Assembly (NCBI GenBank): GCA_947259995.1
Contig: CAMYOK010000013.1
Location: forward strand, 53,259-117,258
DNA length: 64,000 nucleotides
From: an uncultured Pseudomonadales bacterium
Lineage (GTDB): Bacteria > Pseudomonadota > Gammaproteobacteria > Pseudomonadales > Pseudohongiellaceae
Reading direction: 5' to 3'
Within the stretch, counting starts at the first letter, position 1. Every line of letters begins with the position of its first letter. The notes below the pieces were generated by a model. It worked only from the letters and a program-made list of their open reading frames with translations. It had not been told where the DNA came from and made no database searches. Made by a program: the position numbers and the translations under genes. This document shows positions 52,741-62,886 of this stretch, in pieces.

Positions 52741-54561
52741 ATGGCTGACAATATAATCAAGCTGGTGCTTCCCGGTAATGCCGAAGAAGCTCGAACAAAC
52801 ATAGAGATCAGCCAAGAGTTCAACAAAATTCTTGCAAGCGAAAATCTCAATGCGATCTATCAACCAATAGTCGACTATAAGAAACAAGTGGTTCTTGGTT
52901 ATGAATCACTTATCCGCGGTCCATCAGACAGTGCGTTGCATAATCCCGTTATGTTGTTCGACGTGGCCCGTCGGACAGGCTCGCTCACCGAGCTGGATCT
53001 ACTTTGCAAGCGCACAGGCATCCACGGTTTCAAAGCGAAACGCCTTCCTGGAAAGCTTTTTCTGAATACCACTCCGCAAGGTCTACTCGAACCCGGTCAC
53101 CGCACTGGTCTTACGTTAGAGTATCTACGCGAACTCGGTCTTAAGCCAGAAAACGTCGTCATTGAACTCACTGAACAGTATCAAATGACAGACTCACATG
53201 TTCTCAGCAACGCTTTGCAACATTACAGAGAAATGGGGTTCGAGATTGCTATAGACGATTTAGGCGCAGGGTATTCAGGCCTGACTCGCTGGGCTGAGCT
53301 GCGTCCTGAGTACGTGAAGATCGACCGCCACTTTATACAGAATATTCACACCGATACGGTGAAACAGTCCTTCGTACGTTCAATCATCGATATTGCCAAA
53401 GAGCTAAATTGCAAAGTCATTGCAGAGGGTATAGAAAGCCGCGAAGAGAGCCAGATGCTGATGGACATGGGCATTAGCTATGGCCAAGGATATTATTTCG
53501 GACGCCCACAGAGCACCCCACCCTACTCAATCCCAGAAAGTCTTTTTCGTGGCGTGGATGGTTTCATTCCTCGCAGCCAACCATGGCAGGTACGCGAAGA
53601 TATTGAGGACCTGCTTACCGAGACACCTGCGTTATTCTCTGACGACAATCTCGAGCAAGCATACCGTTATTTCGTCAATGATGACTCGCTCACAGCCATC
53701 GCGGTAATCAATACACAACGAATACCCATTGGGCTTATACGAAGAAGTAAATTACTGACAACGTTTTCCAGCCAATATGGTCGCTCACTACACGGTGCAA
53801 AATCCGTCATCAATTTCATGGATAGAACCATAATCGTAGTAGAGCGAAGTTGGAATATTGAACAAGTGAGTAATCTGATCACAGACAATATGAAAGAACA
53901 AATTGAAGCCGATTTCATCATTGTCGACCAAGGAAAGTACGCAGGGCTTGGCAGAGTTCTTGGTCTACTAAAAAAAATAACCGATCTACAAATCCGTAAC
54001 GCTCGCTATGCAAACCCTTTAACTTTATTGCCTGGCAATGTGCCCTTGTATGAGTGCCTCGATCAGCTGATTACCACTCAATCTGAATTCTGCGTAGCGT
54101 ACTGTGACATTGATAATTTCAAGCCATACAATGACGTATATGGTTATTTCGAAGGCGATCGCGTGATCAAATTGGTCGCTGAAATCCTACGTGAAAACAC
54201 TCACAAATCTGACGATTTCATTGGACATGTCGGCGGAGATGATTTCATTGTGGTGTTCTCTAGCCAAGATTGGCCTGATCGATGCGCTAAAATTCTACAG
54301 GCATTTGAAAATCATGTCCCTACCTTATACACAGACGATGATCGCAGCCTTGGTGGCATTTACTCCCAGTCGCGCGAAGGAATTGAACAGTTCTTCCCGT
54401 TTATGAGCGTTTCTATTGGGGTAGTCATACCTGATACTAAAAAGGTTATTTCTCACCATGACATTTCCAACATGGCATCGCACGCCAAGCACAGCGCTAA
54501 GAATATCAAAGGAAATAGCTTGTTTATTGAGCGAAGGAGAACGAGTCTCCTCGCTCAATAA
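52741..54561 (+). CDS. EAL-CBS-GGDEF c-di-GMP protein
   Basis: 606 aa with no transmembrane segment. EAL domain first (about residues 30-265) with YESLIRG (ESL for EAL), FLNTTP, IELTEQ, AIDDLGAGYSG, KIDRHF, IAEGIES and QGYYFGRP: the catalytic set of a c-di-GMP phosphodiesterase appears intact. A CBS-pair-like middle (about 295-415) follows, then a GGDEF-like domain (about 430-590) whose site reads GGDDF with CDIDNFKPYNDVYGYFEGDRVI preceding. It probably hydrolyses c-di-GMP, with the other domains sensory or regulatory. Confidence 0.88.
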   Translation: MADNIIKLVLPGNAEEARTNIEISQEFNKILASENLNAIYQPIVDYKKQVVLGYESLIRGPSDSALHNPVMLFDVARRTGSLTELDLLCKRTGIHGFKAKRLPGKLFLNTTPQGLLEPGHRTGLTLEYLRELGLKPENVVIELTEQYQMTDSHVLSNALQHYREMGFEIAIDDLGAGYSGLTRWAELRPEYVKIDRHFIQNIHTDTVKQSFVRSIIDIAKELNCKVIAEGIESREESQMLMDMGISYGQGYYFGRPQSTPPYSIPESLFRGVDGFIPRSQPWQVREDIEDLLTETPALFSDDNLEQAYRYFVNDDSLTAIAVINTQRIPIGLIRRSKLLTTFSSQYGRSLHGAKSVINFMDRTIIVVERSWNIEQVSNLITDNMKEQIEADFIIVDQGKYAGLGRVLGLLKKITDLQIRNARYANPLTLLPGNVPLYECLDQLITTQSEFCVAYCDIDNFKPYNDVYGYFEGDRVIKLVAEILRENTHKSDDFIGHVGGDDFIVVFSSQDWPDRCAKILQAFENHVPTLYTDDDRSLGGIYSQSREGIEQFFPFMSVSIGVVIPDTKKVISHHDISNMASHAKHSAKNIKGNSLFIERRRTSLLAQ

Positions 54562-54573
54562 ATTTAAAAGTTT

Positions 54574-55989
54574 CTATAAATGTTTTTCAGCATAAGCGGC
54601 AAGCTTAGACCTAGGAACTCCCTGTAGTTGTAAACTACCGCCGTTCTCAAAGTTCTTAAATCGTTCTGCAAGATAAGTTAAACCGGAGCTCGTTGGGCTT
54701 AAATACGGGGTATCAATCTGTGCCAAATTCCCTAAACATATCACTTTCGACCCATTCCCAGCGCGAGTAATGATTGTTTTTATCTGATGTGGGGTTAAGT
54801 TTTGCGACTCATCTATTAGAATCAAACTCTGTTGAAAACTCCTGCCACGAATATAGTTAAGCGATTTAAAGAGGAGCGGCACCTTGGCGAGCACATACTC
54901 GATGCTACTCGAACAGTTGTTGTCCTCCCAATGCAAAGCCTCTAGGTTGTCGGTAATCGCCCCTAACCAAGGCTCCATTTTTTCTTCCTCGGTCCCCGGA
55001 AGAAAACCTATGTCTTCATCTAAGCCCTGAGTACTGCGAGTTGCAATAATGCGTCTATACACATTATTAGCCACTGTCATTTCTATGGCGGCTGCCAATG
55101 CGAGAATCGTTTTACCTGACCCTGCTGCACCAGTCAGATTGACTAAGTGCACTTCCGGATCGAGGAGCAGATTTAAGGCCATTGCTTGATAGGCATCTTG
55201 CGGCTTAAGGCCCCAAGTCTCTTGACTCATCAGTGCACCTAAGTCTAGATGCCGTAAGGTTATTTTCTCTTTGCCAACCTTCGTCACCCGCGCGAGAAAT
55301 CCCGTTTTATCGTATAGAAATTGATTAGGGAAAACCTCTTGAGAGATTACATTGCGCGGCACGTGGTACAAAGTATAGGCATGGCAATGTTCCGTTTGGA
55401 CATCTGCCACTTCGTCCCAGAAACTATTCTTAAACTCGATATAACCTTTGTTGAGGTGCGCAATATCACTTAGCAATTGATCACTGTGGTAATCCTCAGA
55501 CTCTATGCCACAGCCTCTAGCCTTCAAGCGCATGTTGATATCTTTGGTGACTAGGACCGCACGTCTTCCAGGATGGCGCTTTTTTAAATAGGCTACAGCG
55601 TTGAGGATTTTGTTGTCATTCAGGTGGGTGGGGAGCAGGACTACGTTTTCGGGGGTTTCTGTCATGAGCACTGATAGGGAACCGGAGGCTTTAAGTTTTT
55701 TCCCTCTCTGAATCGGCACTCCTTCTTCTACATCCTGCGGGAGAGCGCCTCCCAAAATATGATCTATTTCGCGGATCGCTTGACGACAATCAGCTGCGAT
55801 CGATTGTTTGCCACTTTTTAAATTATCGAGCTCTTCAAGTACGGTGATGGGAATGATGACGTGGTGTTCGTCGAAATTTTTTATAGCAGTGGGGTCGTGG
55901 ATCAGGACATTTGTATCGAGGATGTAGAAGATAGGATTTTCTGTTGCGGGTTTAACTAGCGAGTCACTCACGAGTTTAACGTCTGCCAT
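54574..55989 (-). CDS. PIN-PhoH family ATPase (YlaK type)
   Basis: 471 aa. An N-terminal PIN nuclease-like domain (about residues 22-150: FYILDTNVLIHDPTAIKNF, ITVLEELDNLKSG, VLVTKDINMRLKARG) with conserved Asp residues, fused to a PhoH ATPase (about 250-460: Walker A NLTGAAGSGKTILALAAAIE, Walker B SLILIDESQNLTPHQIKTIITRAGNGSKVICLGN). AGGAAGG precedes the ATG. PIN-PhoH proteins act on RNA in other bacteria. The PhoH name reflects homology; no Pho box was seen here. Confidence 0.92.
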   Translation of the reverse strand: MADVKLVSDSLVKPATENPIFYILDTNVLIHDPTAIKNFDEHHVIIPITVLEELDNLKSGKQSIAADCRQAIREIDHILGGALPQDVEEGVPIQRGKKLKASGSLSVLMTETPENVVLLPTHLNDNKILNAVAYLKKRHPGRRAVLVTKDINMRLKARGCGIESEDYHSDQLLSDIAHLNKGYIEFKNSFWDEVADVQTEHCHAYTLYHVPRNVISQEVFPNQFLYDKTGFLARVTKVGKEKITLRHLDLGALMSQETWGLKPQDAYQAMALNLLLDPEVHLVNLTGAAGSGKTILALAAAIEMTVANNVYRRIIATRSTQGLDEDIGFLPGTEEEKMEPWLGAITDNLEALHWEDNNCSSSIEYVLAKVPLLFKSLNYIRGRSFQQSLILIDESQNLTPHQIKTIITRAGNGSKVICLGNLAQIDTPYLSPTSSGLTYLAERFKNFENGGSLQLQGVPRSKLAAYAEKHL

Positions 55990-56124
55990 ACGGATACACC
56001 TTCCTTTAAACTACGTTGCTGGGGATCATAGTCGAAATTAGCGTCTCAATATGGCATCAGTGTGACAAACATCTAGGCAGTGAGCAACAAAGATTTTTAT
56101 TGCTCACTGCCAAGTTCGGAAATT

Positions 56125-57258
56125 TTAACCTCCAGTGATCTGAATCAGGATGCCAGCGGCCACTGCCGATCCGATTACCCCTGCGACATTTGGCCCCATT
56201 GCATGCATCAATAAGTAGTTATGAGGATTTGCCTCCATCCCCACTTTATTCGCCACACGCGCCGCCATAGGCACTGCAGAAACACCTGCTGACCCGATCA
56301 ATGGATTAATTTTTGTTGCGGAGAATAAGTTCATGACCTTCGCCATCAATATCCCAGCGGCAGTACCTATAGAGAACGCTACCATCCCTAACAACAGAAT
56401 CCCAAGCGTACTAGCCACCAAGAATTGATCGGCACTCAATTTAGACCCAACTGCCAAGCCCAGTAAAATGGTCACGATATTAATAAGCGCGTTCTGAGCG
56501 GTCTTGCTCAAGCGATCGACGACACCACTTTCTTTCATGAGATTACCGAAGCAGAACATTCCAAGCAAAGGAGCGGCACTTGGCACGACAAGTGCGACAA
56601 GAATCAACAAGGCTAGTGGGAACATAATTTTTTCACGCTGCGAAACAGAGCGTAATTGACTCATCTTAATCTTGCGCTCGGTCTCAGTAGTGAGCAGGCG
56701 CATGATCGGGGGCTGTATCAGCGGGACTAATGCCATATAAGAATAGGCTGATACAGCGATCGCTCCTAACATTTCAGGTGCTAATATTCCCGCGACATAG
56801 ATTGCCGTGGGACCATCAGCCCCCCCAATAATGCCGATAGCGGCAGCTTGCTGAATACTGAAATCGAACCAGCCGAGCTCTGTCATCGCCAGAGCTCCAA
56901 TCACTGTCGCAAAAATACCGAATTGTGCTGCAGCGCCTAACAATAAGGTCTTTGGGTTTGCCAATAGCGGACCAAAGTCTGTCATAGCGCCAACGCCCAT
57001 GAAAATCAACAGAGGAAATACCCCTGTCTCGATCCCCATGTGATAAAACTGCGCCAAAACACCCGTGCCGGTGGCAATATCAACTCCGGGAATATTGGCA
57101 AGTATGCCACCGAAGCCAATCGGCAATAGCAAAAGCGGCTCAAACTTCTTGCTTATTGCGAGATAAAGCAGCAGTAGCCCCACTAAAATCATGACAAATT
57201 GCTTAACTTCAATCTGATAAATGCCAGTCGAATGCCAGAGTATGAGTAGTTGATCCAT
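56125..57258 (-). CDS. oadB: Na+-translocating oxaloacetate decarboxylase, beta subunit
   Basis: 377 aa from the ATG at 57258; an in-frame TTG at 57273 would overlap oadA. Very hydrophobic, with the subunit signature [84 protein letters not shown] and [15 protein letters not shown] ... [19 protein letters not shown]. It couples decarboxylation of carboxybiotin to Na+ export. Last of oadGAB. Confidence 0.96.
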   Translation of the reverse strand: MDQLLILWHSTGIYQIEVKQFVMILVGLLLLYLAISKKFEPLLLLPIGFGGILANIPGVDIATGTGVLAQFYHMGIETGVFPLLIFMGVGAMTDFGPLLANPKTLLLGAAAQFGIFATVIGALAMTELGWFDFSIQQAAAIGIIGGADGPTAIYVAGILAPEMLGAIAVSAYSYMALVPLIQPPIMRLLTTETERKIKMSQLRSVSQREKIMFPLALLILVALVVPSAAPLLGMFCFGNLMKESGVVDRLSKTAQNALINIVTILLGLAVGSKLSADQFLVASTLGILLLGMVAFSIGTAAGILMAKVMNLFSATKINPLIGSAGVSAVPMAARVANKVGMEANPHNYLLMHAMGPNVAGVIGSAVAAGILIQITGG

Positions 57259-57259
57259 G

Positions 57260-59056
57260 TTACTGTCCCACAACGATTAAGGAGTCGCCCACCGATACAG
57301 CATCACCTTCAGCAATATTGATTGCCGTAACGGTGCCACTCATTGTCGCGCGTATCTCTGTTTCCATTTTCATCGCTTCGAGCAGGGTTACTACTTCACC
57401 CTCAGCAACATTGGCGCCTACTTTGACAAGAACTTTTTGAATACTGCCCGCTAAAGGCGCAAGTATTGCTTCCTCTGTCTCAACACTCGCAACACTCTTC
57501 TCAGCGCCGTTTGCGGTGTCTTTGTCGTCCCCTAATTCAATAAACTTTTCTACATCCCCACCCTCGCTTACTTTCACTAGATAGTTCTTGCCAGAAACTG
57601 CCACTGTAAACACATCAGCATCAATTCTTTGGCTTTTGCTAGCGGCGCCAGCAATTTCATTTGCCGTTGGCACGGCTTCGAAAGCAGCAGGATTGTTGCG
57701 ATTTTGGAAAAACTTCAATGCAGGTTGCGGGAACAACGCATAGGTCAGGGTATCGTCGACTTCGTCGAGAATCTCAAAATCTTTGCTCTTGGACAGCTCG
57801 ATTAGCTCAGCTTTTTGCTTGTCAAACTCAGGCTCTAACAGATCGGCTGGTCGACAGGTAATTGCTTCTTTACCTGCAAGTACCCGCTCTTGCAATGCTT
57901 TATTAACAGGGGCAGGTGTCAATCCATATTCCCCTTTAAGCACCCCTTCTGTTTCTTTCGCTATAGTTTTATAGCGCTCCCCCATCATGACGTTGATGAC
58001 TGCTTGGGTGCCTACAATTTGCGATGTTGGCGTCACCAAAGGGATAAAACCTAGATCTTCTCGTACCCTCGGGATCTCTAACAAAACCTCATCGAGACGC
58101 TCTGTAGCGTTCTGTTCACGAAGTTGGTTTTCTAGGTTCGTTAACATGCCACCGGGAACTTGTGCGACTAATATGCGCGAATCGATGCCTTTAAGCGCCC
58201 CTTCGAACTTCGCATATTTCTTCCGCACCTCGCGAAAATAGCTCGCAATCTCTTCTAGCAACTCGATATCTAAACCTGTCCCTCGTTCAGTCCCTTCTAA
58301 CATCGCCACCATCGATTCGGTGGGAGTATGGCCATAAGTTAGGCTCATCGACGAAATAGCCGTATCAAGATTATCGATCCCTGCTTCTGCTGCTTTTAGA
58401 TAGGTACCAGTAGACATACCAGTAGTAGCATGGCACTGCATATGAATCGGTATATCGACGGTCGCTTTCAGTTGCGAAATGAGATCGTAGGCAACATAAG
58501 GCTTAAGCAATCCAGCCATATCCTTGATACACAGCGAATCAGCTCCCATCTCTTCTATTTGTTTAGCCATAGTCAACCAGCTATCGATTGTATGAACAGG
58601 GCTAACGGTATAAGACAGTGTGCCTTGTGCATGCTTGCCCTGTTTACGTACAGCCTTAATCGCACGTTCGAGATTTCGCGGATCATTCATCGCGTCAAAT
58701 ACACGAAACACATCCACTCCATTTACCGCAGCGCGTTCGACAAACCTATCGACAATGTCGTCGGCATAGTGCCGATAGCCAAGGATATTCTGGCCACGGA
58801 AAAGCATTTGCTGCGGAGTATTTGGCATAGCCTGTTTTAATCGACGAATACGCTCCCAAGGATCTTCTCCCAAGAACCGAATGCATGCATCAAAGGTTGC
58901 CCCTCCCCAGGATTCAATCGACCAAAACCCAACCTTATCGAGTTTTTCTGCGATAGGGAGCATGTCGTCTGTACGCAATCGCGTGGCGAAAAGTGACTGA
59001 TGCGCATCGCGTAGTACAACATCCGTAATGCCTAAAGGTGTTTTATTATTAGTCAT
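57260..59056 (-). CDS. oadA: Oxaloacetate decarboxylase, alpha subunit (biotinylated)
   Basis: 598 aa. Carboxyltransferase domain ([50 protein letters not shown] metal ligands) then a conserved C-terminal domain, a flexible linker and a biotinyl domain ending with EAMKMETEI, in which Lys is biotinylated. Transfers the oxaloacetate carboxyl to biotin for OadB. It ends one base before oadB and starts 135 bp after oadG. Confidence 0.96.
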   Translation of the reverse strand: MTNNKTPLGITDVVLRDAHQSLFATRLRTDDMLPIAEKLDKVGFWSIESWGGATFDACIRFLGEDPWERIRRLKQAMPNTPQQMLFRGQNILGYRHYADDIVDRFVERAAVNGVDVFRVFDAMNDPRNLERAIKAVRKQGKHAQGTLSYTVSPVHTIDSWLTMAKQIEEMGADSLCIKDMAGLLKPYVAYDLISQLKATVDIPIHMQCHATTGMSTGTYLKAAEAGIDNLDTAISSMSLTYGHTPTESMVAMLEGTERGTGLDIELLEEIASYFREVRKKYAKFEGALKGIDSRILVAQVPGGMLTNLENQLREQNATERLDEVLLEIPRVREDLGFIPLVTPTSQIVGTQAVINVMMGERYKTIAKETEGVLKGEYGLTPAPVNKALQERVLAGKEAITCRPADLLEPEFDKQKAELIELSKSKDFEILDEVDDTLTYALFPQPALKFFQNRNNPAAFEAVPTANEIAGAASKSQRIDADVFTVAVSGKNYLVKVSEGGDVEKFIELGDDKDTANGAEKSVASVETEEAILAPLAGSIQKVLVKVGANVAEGEVVTLLEAMKMETEIRATMSGTVTAINIAEGDAVSVGDSLIVVGQ

Positions 59057-59191
59057 TGATCTTCAATCCTATTATTGTCGCCCGGGAGCCCCGGTTTATT
59101 CATTAGTTGTTAAAATATAGATCGCTATGAATTTACCGCTGCCTACACATAAGTGTGAGCAAGCACCAGAGCACTAAGCGATCAATACTTG

Positions 59192-59449
59192 CTAATGTCT
59201 ATTTTTGAACTCTTTGATGGCAGCAGCGAGTACGAGCTTAAGGTCGCCAACTTCTTGTTGTTTCACTGCTGATGAGGAGTGTTGGTTTTGTTTAATACTG
59301 TTAGCTTGAGTAACGGCTGAAACGAGCTGCGCTCCTTCAGAACCTCTAAGTACAAACGACATAAGTTTGGTGACTAAAATAAGTAGCGCCAGAAAAATAA
59401 ATACTGCGCCCATACCAAAAAGTGCCAGATTGAGACCTTCTATTATCAT
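59192..59449 (-). CDS. oadG: Oxaloacetate decarboxylase, gamma subunit
   Basis: 85 aa. A single N-terminal transmembrane helix (LALFGMGAVFIFLALLILVTKLMS) and a soluble tail ending KLVLAAAIKEFKNRH, the usual OadG form that assembles the alpha and beta subunits and binds zinc. First gene of minus-strand oadGAB. Confidence 0.88.
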   Translation of the reverse strand: MIIEGLNLALFGMGAVFIFLALLILVTKLMSFVLRGSEGAQLVSAVTQANSIKQNQHSSSAVKQQEVGDLKLVLAAAIKEFKNRH

Positions 59450-59539
59450 TATTTAACTTACCCTGTTGTTTTGTTCTTAAAACTGGACTATTCGCCCCAA
59501 ACTTCAGGGAGCAAACTAATTTTTATTTCTTTCGCGTGT

Positions 59540-60406
59540 TTATTGTTTTGAAATCACAACTCGAAAACCAATGAATGGTCGACGCGCCCCCGGATCCGCT
59601 GCACCTCGCACAGACGCACGAATATTATTAGCTTCATCGCTATACGAGCCTCCGCGCATCACCCAAAGGGCATCGCTCGCAAGGTCTTCACGATCATCTG
59701 TATCGTCAAACGGATAGTCTTGATAAGGGCTCCGTGTCCATTCCCAGACATTTCCGCTCATATCTGCCAAATCGAACTTACACTCTGAACAATCAAAGCT
59801 CCCCACAGCAAGCACACCATCATTTGCGTAGTTGGCCATGCCTTGCTGTACTTGATTACCCCAGGGATAAATACTGCCTTGCTCCCCTTTGGCAGCCTTT
59901 TCCCACTCGGCCTCTGACGCCAAGGTTACACGCCCACCCTCATCAAGAAAGCGTTTGATCTCTATAGGGAGGTCATTAGCTCCACGCAGTTTACCATCCA
60001 GCCATCGAGCATATGACACGGCATCGGTCCACGTAACGCTGGCGACAGGAAAGTTTGCAGCCCCTTCTAAGCTAGCATCACTTACATTGTGTTGAGTGTC
60101 TTCGACAAACTCTTTAAATTGCGCAATTGTGGTTTCATATCGGGAAATATAAAACAGTGGCACCTCTACAATGCCTTGCCGCCTTGAATCCGACCATCGT
60201 TCGTTCTCAAATGCCATTGGATCGATTAGGGGATTGCTTCCCATCGGAAAACTCCCCGCGGGAATAGCAACAAACCCTAGCAGCGGTTCGTCCGCCAACC
60301 ACCACTTATCAGCATCGAATTGAGCGACTGCACTTTGAGTGGTGAGCAACAAAATTGCAAATAAAGTGAGAGTTTTCTGCAGTCGAATTATTTTAACTTT
60401 GCGCAT
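59540..60406 (-). CDS. Secreted SUMF1 (formylglycine-generating-enzyme fold) protein
   Basis: 288 aa from the ATG at 60406, where AAGGA lies five bases upstream; a longer frame starting at 60544 overlaps the neighbouring gene. Signal peptide (TLTLFAILLLTTQSAVAQ). Then the FGE-sulfatase fold: GFVAIPAGSFPMGSNP, EIKRFLDEGGRVTLASEAEWEKAAKGEQGSIYPWGN, DMSGNVWEWTRSPY, RGGSYSDEANNIRASVRGAADPG...GFRVV. Only family membership is clear: the catalytic Cys pair of true FGE is not recognised and no sulfatase is nearby, so a sulfatase-activating role is not claimed. Confidence 0.86.
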   Translation of the reverse strand: MRKVKIIRLQKTLTLFAILLLTTQSAVAQFDADKWWLADEPLLGFVAIPAGSFPMGSNPLIDPMAFENERWSDSRRQGIVEVPLFYISRYETTIAQFKEFVEDTQHNVSDASLEGAANFPVASVTWTDAVSYARWLDGKLRGANDLPIEIKRFLDEGGRVTLASEAEWEKAAKGEQGSIYPWGNQVQQGMANYANDGVLAVGSFDCSECKFDLADMSGNVWEWTRSPYQDYPFDDTDDREDLASDALWVMRGGSYSDEANNIRASVRGAADPGARRPFIGFRVVISKQ

Positions 60407-60497
60407 TTTTTCCTTATTGTTGGTAGAGCTTTTAAGAGTCAAAATAAACAGCAGCACCCTGCATGTTTTAGAGTCAAAAAAAGCCATCTGCTTGCTG

Positions 60498-62123
60498 TTA
60501 TATCGAGACTGTCTTATCGCACGCAAACTGCCATCCGTGCTCACATGCTCGTCTATAGAGCTGATCCTCTGGCATTTCTAATAAATTCTGTCCTGCTTCT
60601 CGCAGTAATAATCTGAAATCAAAAGCCCTTGGATCGGCTAGAGATATCTGTGAGGGGTCTAAAAAATTCAAACATGCTGCTTGGAAACGCAGTTCACATG
60701 CGCGTGCAAAATACGCAAGCGCGCGCTCCGTATCTTGAGGGACATTTTGGCCATAGAAATACTCAGCGCCAATAGCGTTACAAGCCCAACCTGAATTGTC
60801 ATTGCAATAAGTAGATTCCAGTAAAATAAGGCGCTCACAAGCATTTGCCCGCCCCTCTTCACATGCCTGAGCCCAAAATGGAAGACTGTCCCCGACATGC
60901 CTTGAATCGGTTTTTCCGAGCACTGAGATCATTGCGAAGAAACATATCCACACCGACATGTGCACGAGGTTGGCCTTTTTACTTGGTGTGACTCCGAGCC
61001 CCCAATTTTCCAGTAAAGTATTGTTGCGAAGTGGCGCAACCATTCTATCGATCCACTGAACACTAAGATTGAGTAAGGGCACACAAAGTAGTTTGTCATA
61101 GAACGTAGGACTACCGAATAGATCCAAAACTGTATAAAGCACGAACACCCCAATGCCATAGAGAATACCAAATACCAGACGCCCGGTAGGGGTTCTAGGG
61201 GAGGTCGATGGGTCGGTCACAAGAAGATGCAAGCCTAAGAAGACTGCAATCGGGACATCTGAATCCAAAAAGTATGGCACACCAGCGATCGAAAAATACA
61301 AAGCACTTAAGGCGAACATCACTATAGCCGCAGAGGCCGCTACTAAAGTAATAGAGAAGAAATACATCACCACCAAACCACCCATGAACAAATAGGTGTA
61401 CATATTTGGCGCCAAACTTAACGTGGATGCAATTTGTGGCCCCCAAGTCAGGTCGGTCGTATTCGTTGTGATCAGCACCAATGAAAACAAACCTAGTGTA
61501 AAAGCGGAAGGATTGAAGATATGAACTAGGCGGCCGTCTCTGTTCCAACGCACGAACTCTTTGCCTAAAAAGCCGACGGCGACCATCACAAACTGCAAAT
61601 AGAACCAGTCATCCATAAACCACATGAACAAATTGGTGCTAAAGATAATAGGGAAAGGGCCAAACCCGAGCTGATAAGTCTCACGCCTAGTCCAAGAAAG
61701 TAGGATATCGAAAGAATAGGCAAATAAAATCTGTGCTACGAGTAGAACAGCGTGATCCTGTACCGGTTGCCAGTACATACCCCAATAGGTATAAACCGAT
61801 AAATGCACCATAGCCTGGATATAGTGCTGGGGTTTTAGCCCAATAATAAAAGTCTTATGACAATTATGGGCAGCGCAGTGCTTTAATAACCAGCCCTGCC
61901 ATACTAAAAGCCCAAGGCAAGATGCCCAAAAAGAATAAATTAGAGTGTCGTTAGACTGGACTCGACTAGTAAATGAAAGTAAAAATAGGGCTATCGCAAA
62001 CAGAGTGGGAACTTTAAGCAGATGCGCCCCTCCAATGACCGGCATATTCTCTATTACGGAAGATGTCTCGCGAGCTTTTGAAGTTCGAGATTTAACATCA
62101 CGTTTTTTGGTTACCGACTGCAT
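60498..62123 (-). CDS. RnfD/NqrB-like membrane protein fused to Sel1-like repeats
   Basis: 541 aa from the ATG at 62123 (an in-frame GTG at 62141 is possible). Residues 30-370 contain about ten transmembrane helices with RnfD/NqrB-type features: GKEFVRWNRDGRLVHIFNPSAFTLGLF and LLVTDPSTSPRTPTGRLVFGILYG, comparable to the TDP-x-S/T-x-x-T-P-x-GR stretch of RnfD near its flavin site. The C-terminal ~150 residues are soluble and Cys-rich (ACEEGRANACERLI, GWACNAIGAEYFYGQNVPQDTERALAYFARACELRFQAACLNF), resembling Sel1/TPR repeats. No other Rnf or Nqr subunits are adjacent. It may act alone in membrane electron transfer; inference. Confidence 0.75.
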   Translation of the reverse strand: MQSVTKKRDVKSRTSKARETSSVIENMPVIGGAHLLKVPTLFAIALFLLSFTSRVQSNDTLIYSFWASCLGLLVWQGWLLKHCAAHNCHKTFIIGLKPQHYIQAMVHLSVYTYWGMYWQPVQDHAVLLVAQILFAYSFDILLSWTRRETYQLGFGPFPIIFSTNLFMWFMDDWFYLQFVMVAVGFLGKEFVRWNRDGRLVHIFNPSAFTLGLFSLVLITTNTTDLTWGPQIASTLSLAPNMYTYLFMGGLVVMYFFSITLVAASAAIVMFALSALYFSIAGVPYFLDSDVPIAVFLGLHLLVTDPSTSPRTPTGRLVFGILYGIGVFVLYTVLDLFGSPTFYDKLLCVPLLNLSVQWIDRMVAPLRNNTLLENWGLGVTPSKKANLVHMSVWICFFAMISVLGKTDSRHVGDSLPFWAQACEEGRANACERLILLESTYCNDNSGWACNAIGAEYFYGQNVPQDTERALAYFARACELRFQAACLNFLDPSQISLADPRAFDFRLLLREAGQNLLEMPEDQLYRRACEHGWQFACDKTVSI

Positions 62124-62364
62124 GAATTGGGCTCTTAACACGAGAAAAATAGTGCGAAAGATGATAAACCAGCGCCCTATTCAATACAATTTCTATCCGG
62201 TAAACCTTAAACATTATAAGCATCTCTATCCTTCAATTGCGCGGGAGAAGCAATTACACTGTTTGGCGGTCATTTGAATGACGACTTATTAGCTTGCTAA
62301 TGAGCCGCGAAGTGAATATGCCCTTATGGGCCCAACCCTTAGTTTAAAACACGGAGTGAATAGA

Positions 62365-62847
62365 ATGTTGAAGCGAATAGCAGGAATTAGCTTATTACTT
62401 GCCGGTACTTCAGGCTTTATCAGCGTTTCTGCACAACAGGCAGAACCCACGCCAGAGCAAATCGCAGCGCAAGCAACCAATACACGTCAAGCGCTCTTCC
62501 AGGTGCTGTTCTATAACCTCAACATGATTAGCGGGATGGCTCGAGGCACTGTTGAATTCGATGCCAGCGTTGCTGAGCGCAACGCTAACCGTATTGCTAC
62601 TTTAGCGCCTATGATTTCAGAAGTCTTTGCGGCTAACGACACGAGAGCATTCAATGTCGAGACTGAAGCACTCCCGATTATTTGGGACCAAATGGGTGAG
62701 TTCGAAGAAAAAGCGATGAACCTAGAAGAGGCAGCCAATACATTCGCTCAAATCGCCAGTGGCGGCGACAGAACGGCGATTTTAGGAGGCATTCGCGCCT
62801 TTGGCGGAACTTGTGGCAACTGTCACGAAACATTCCGCGTAGATTAA
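62365..62847 (+). CDS. Cytochrome c'
   Basis: 160 aa from the ATG at 62365, preceded by GGAG; an in-frame start at 62326 adds residues with no signal peptide. Signal peptide (AGISLLLAGTSGFISVSAQQ). Four-helix cytochrome c' layout with the haem site at the extreme C-terminus, CGNCHETFR (C150, C153, H154). It binds NO and CO and is often linked to NO protection. Stands between divergent and convergent cytochrome-type genes. Confidence 0.92.
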   Translation: MLKRIAGISLLLAGTSGFISVSAQQAEPTPEQIAAQATNTRQALFQVLFYNLNMISGMARGTVEFDASVAERNANRIATLAPMISEVFAANDTRAFNVETEALPIIWDQMGEFEEKAMNLEEAANTFAQIASGGDRTAILGGIRAFGGTCGNCHETFRVD

Positions 62848-62886
62848 ATGAACTGAATACAAGCGTTGGAGGAGTGTTAAGCTCCT

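Noticed and set aside
54574..55989. PhoH-family gene as part of the Pho regulon
   Set aside because: The name comes from homology only; no Pho box was found upstream of 55989 and the gene is far from the Pho block.
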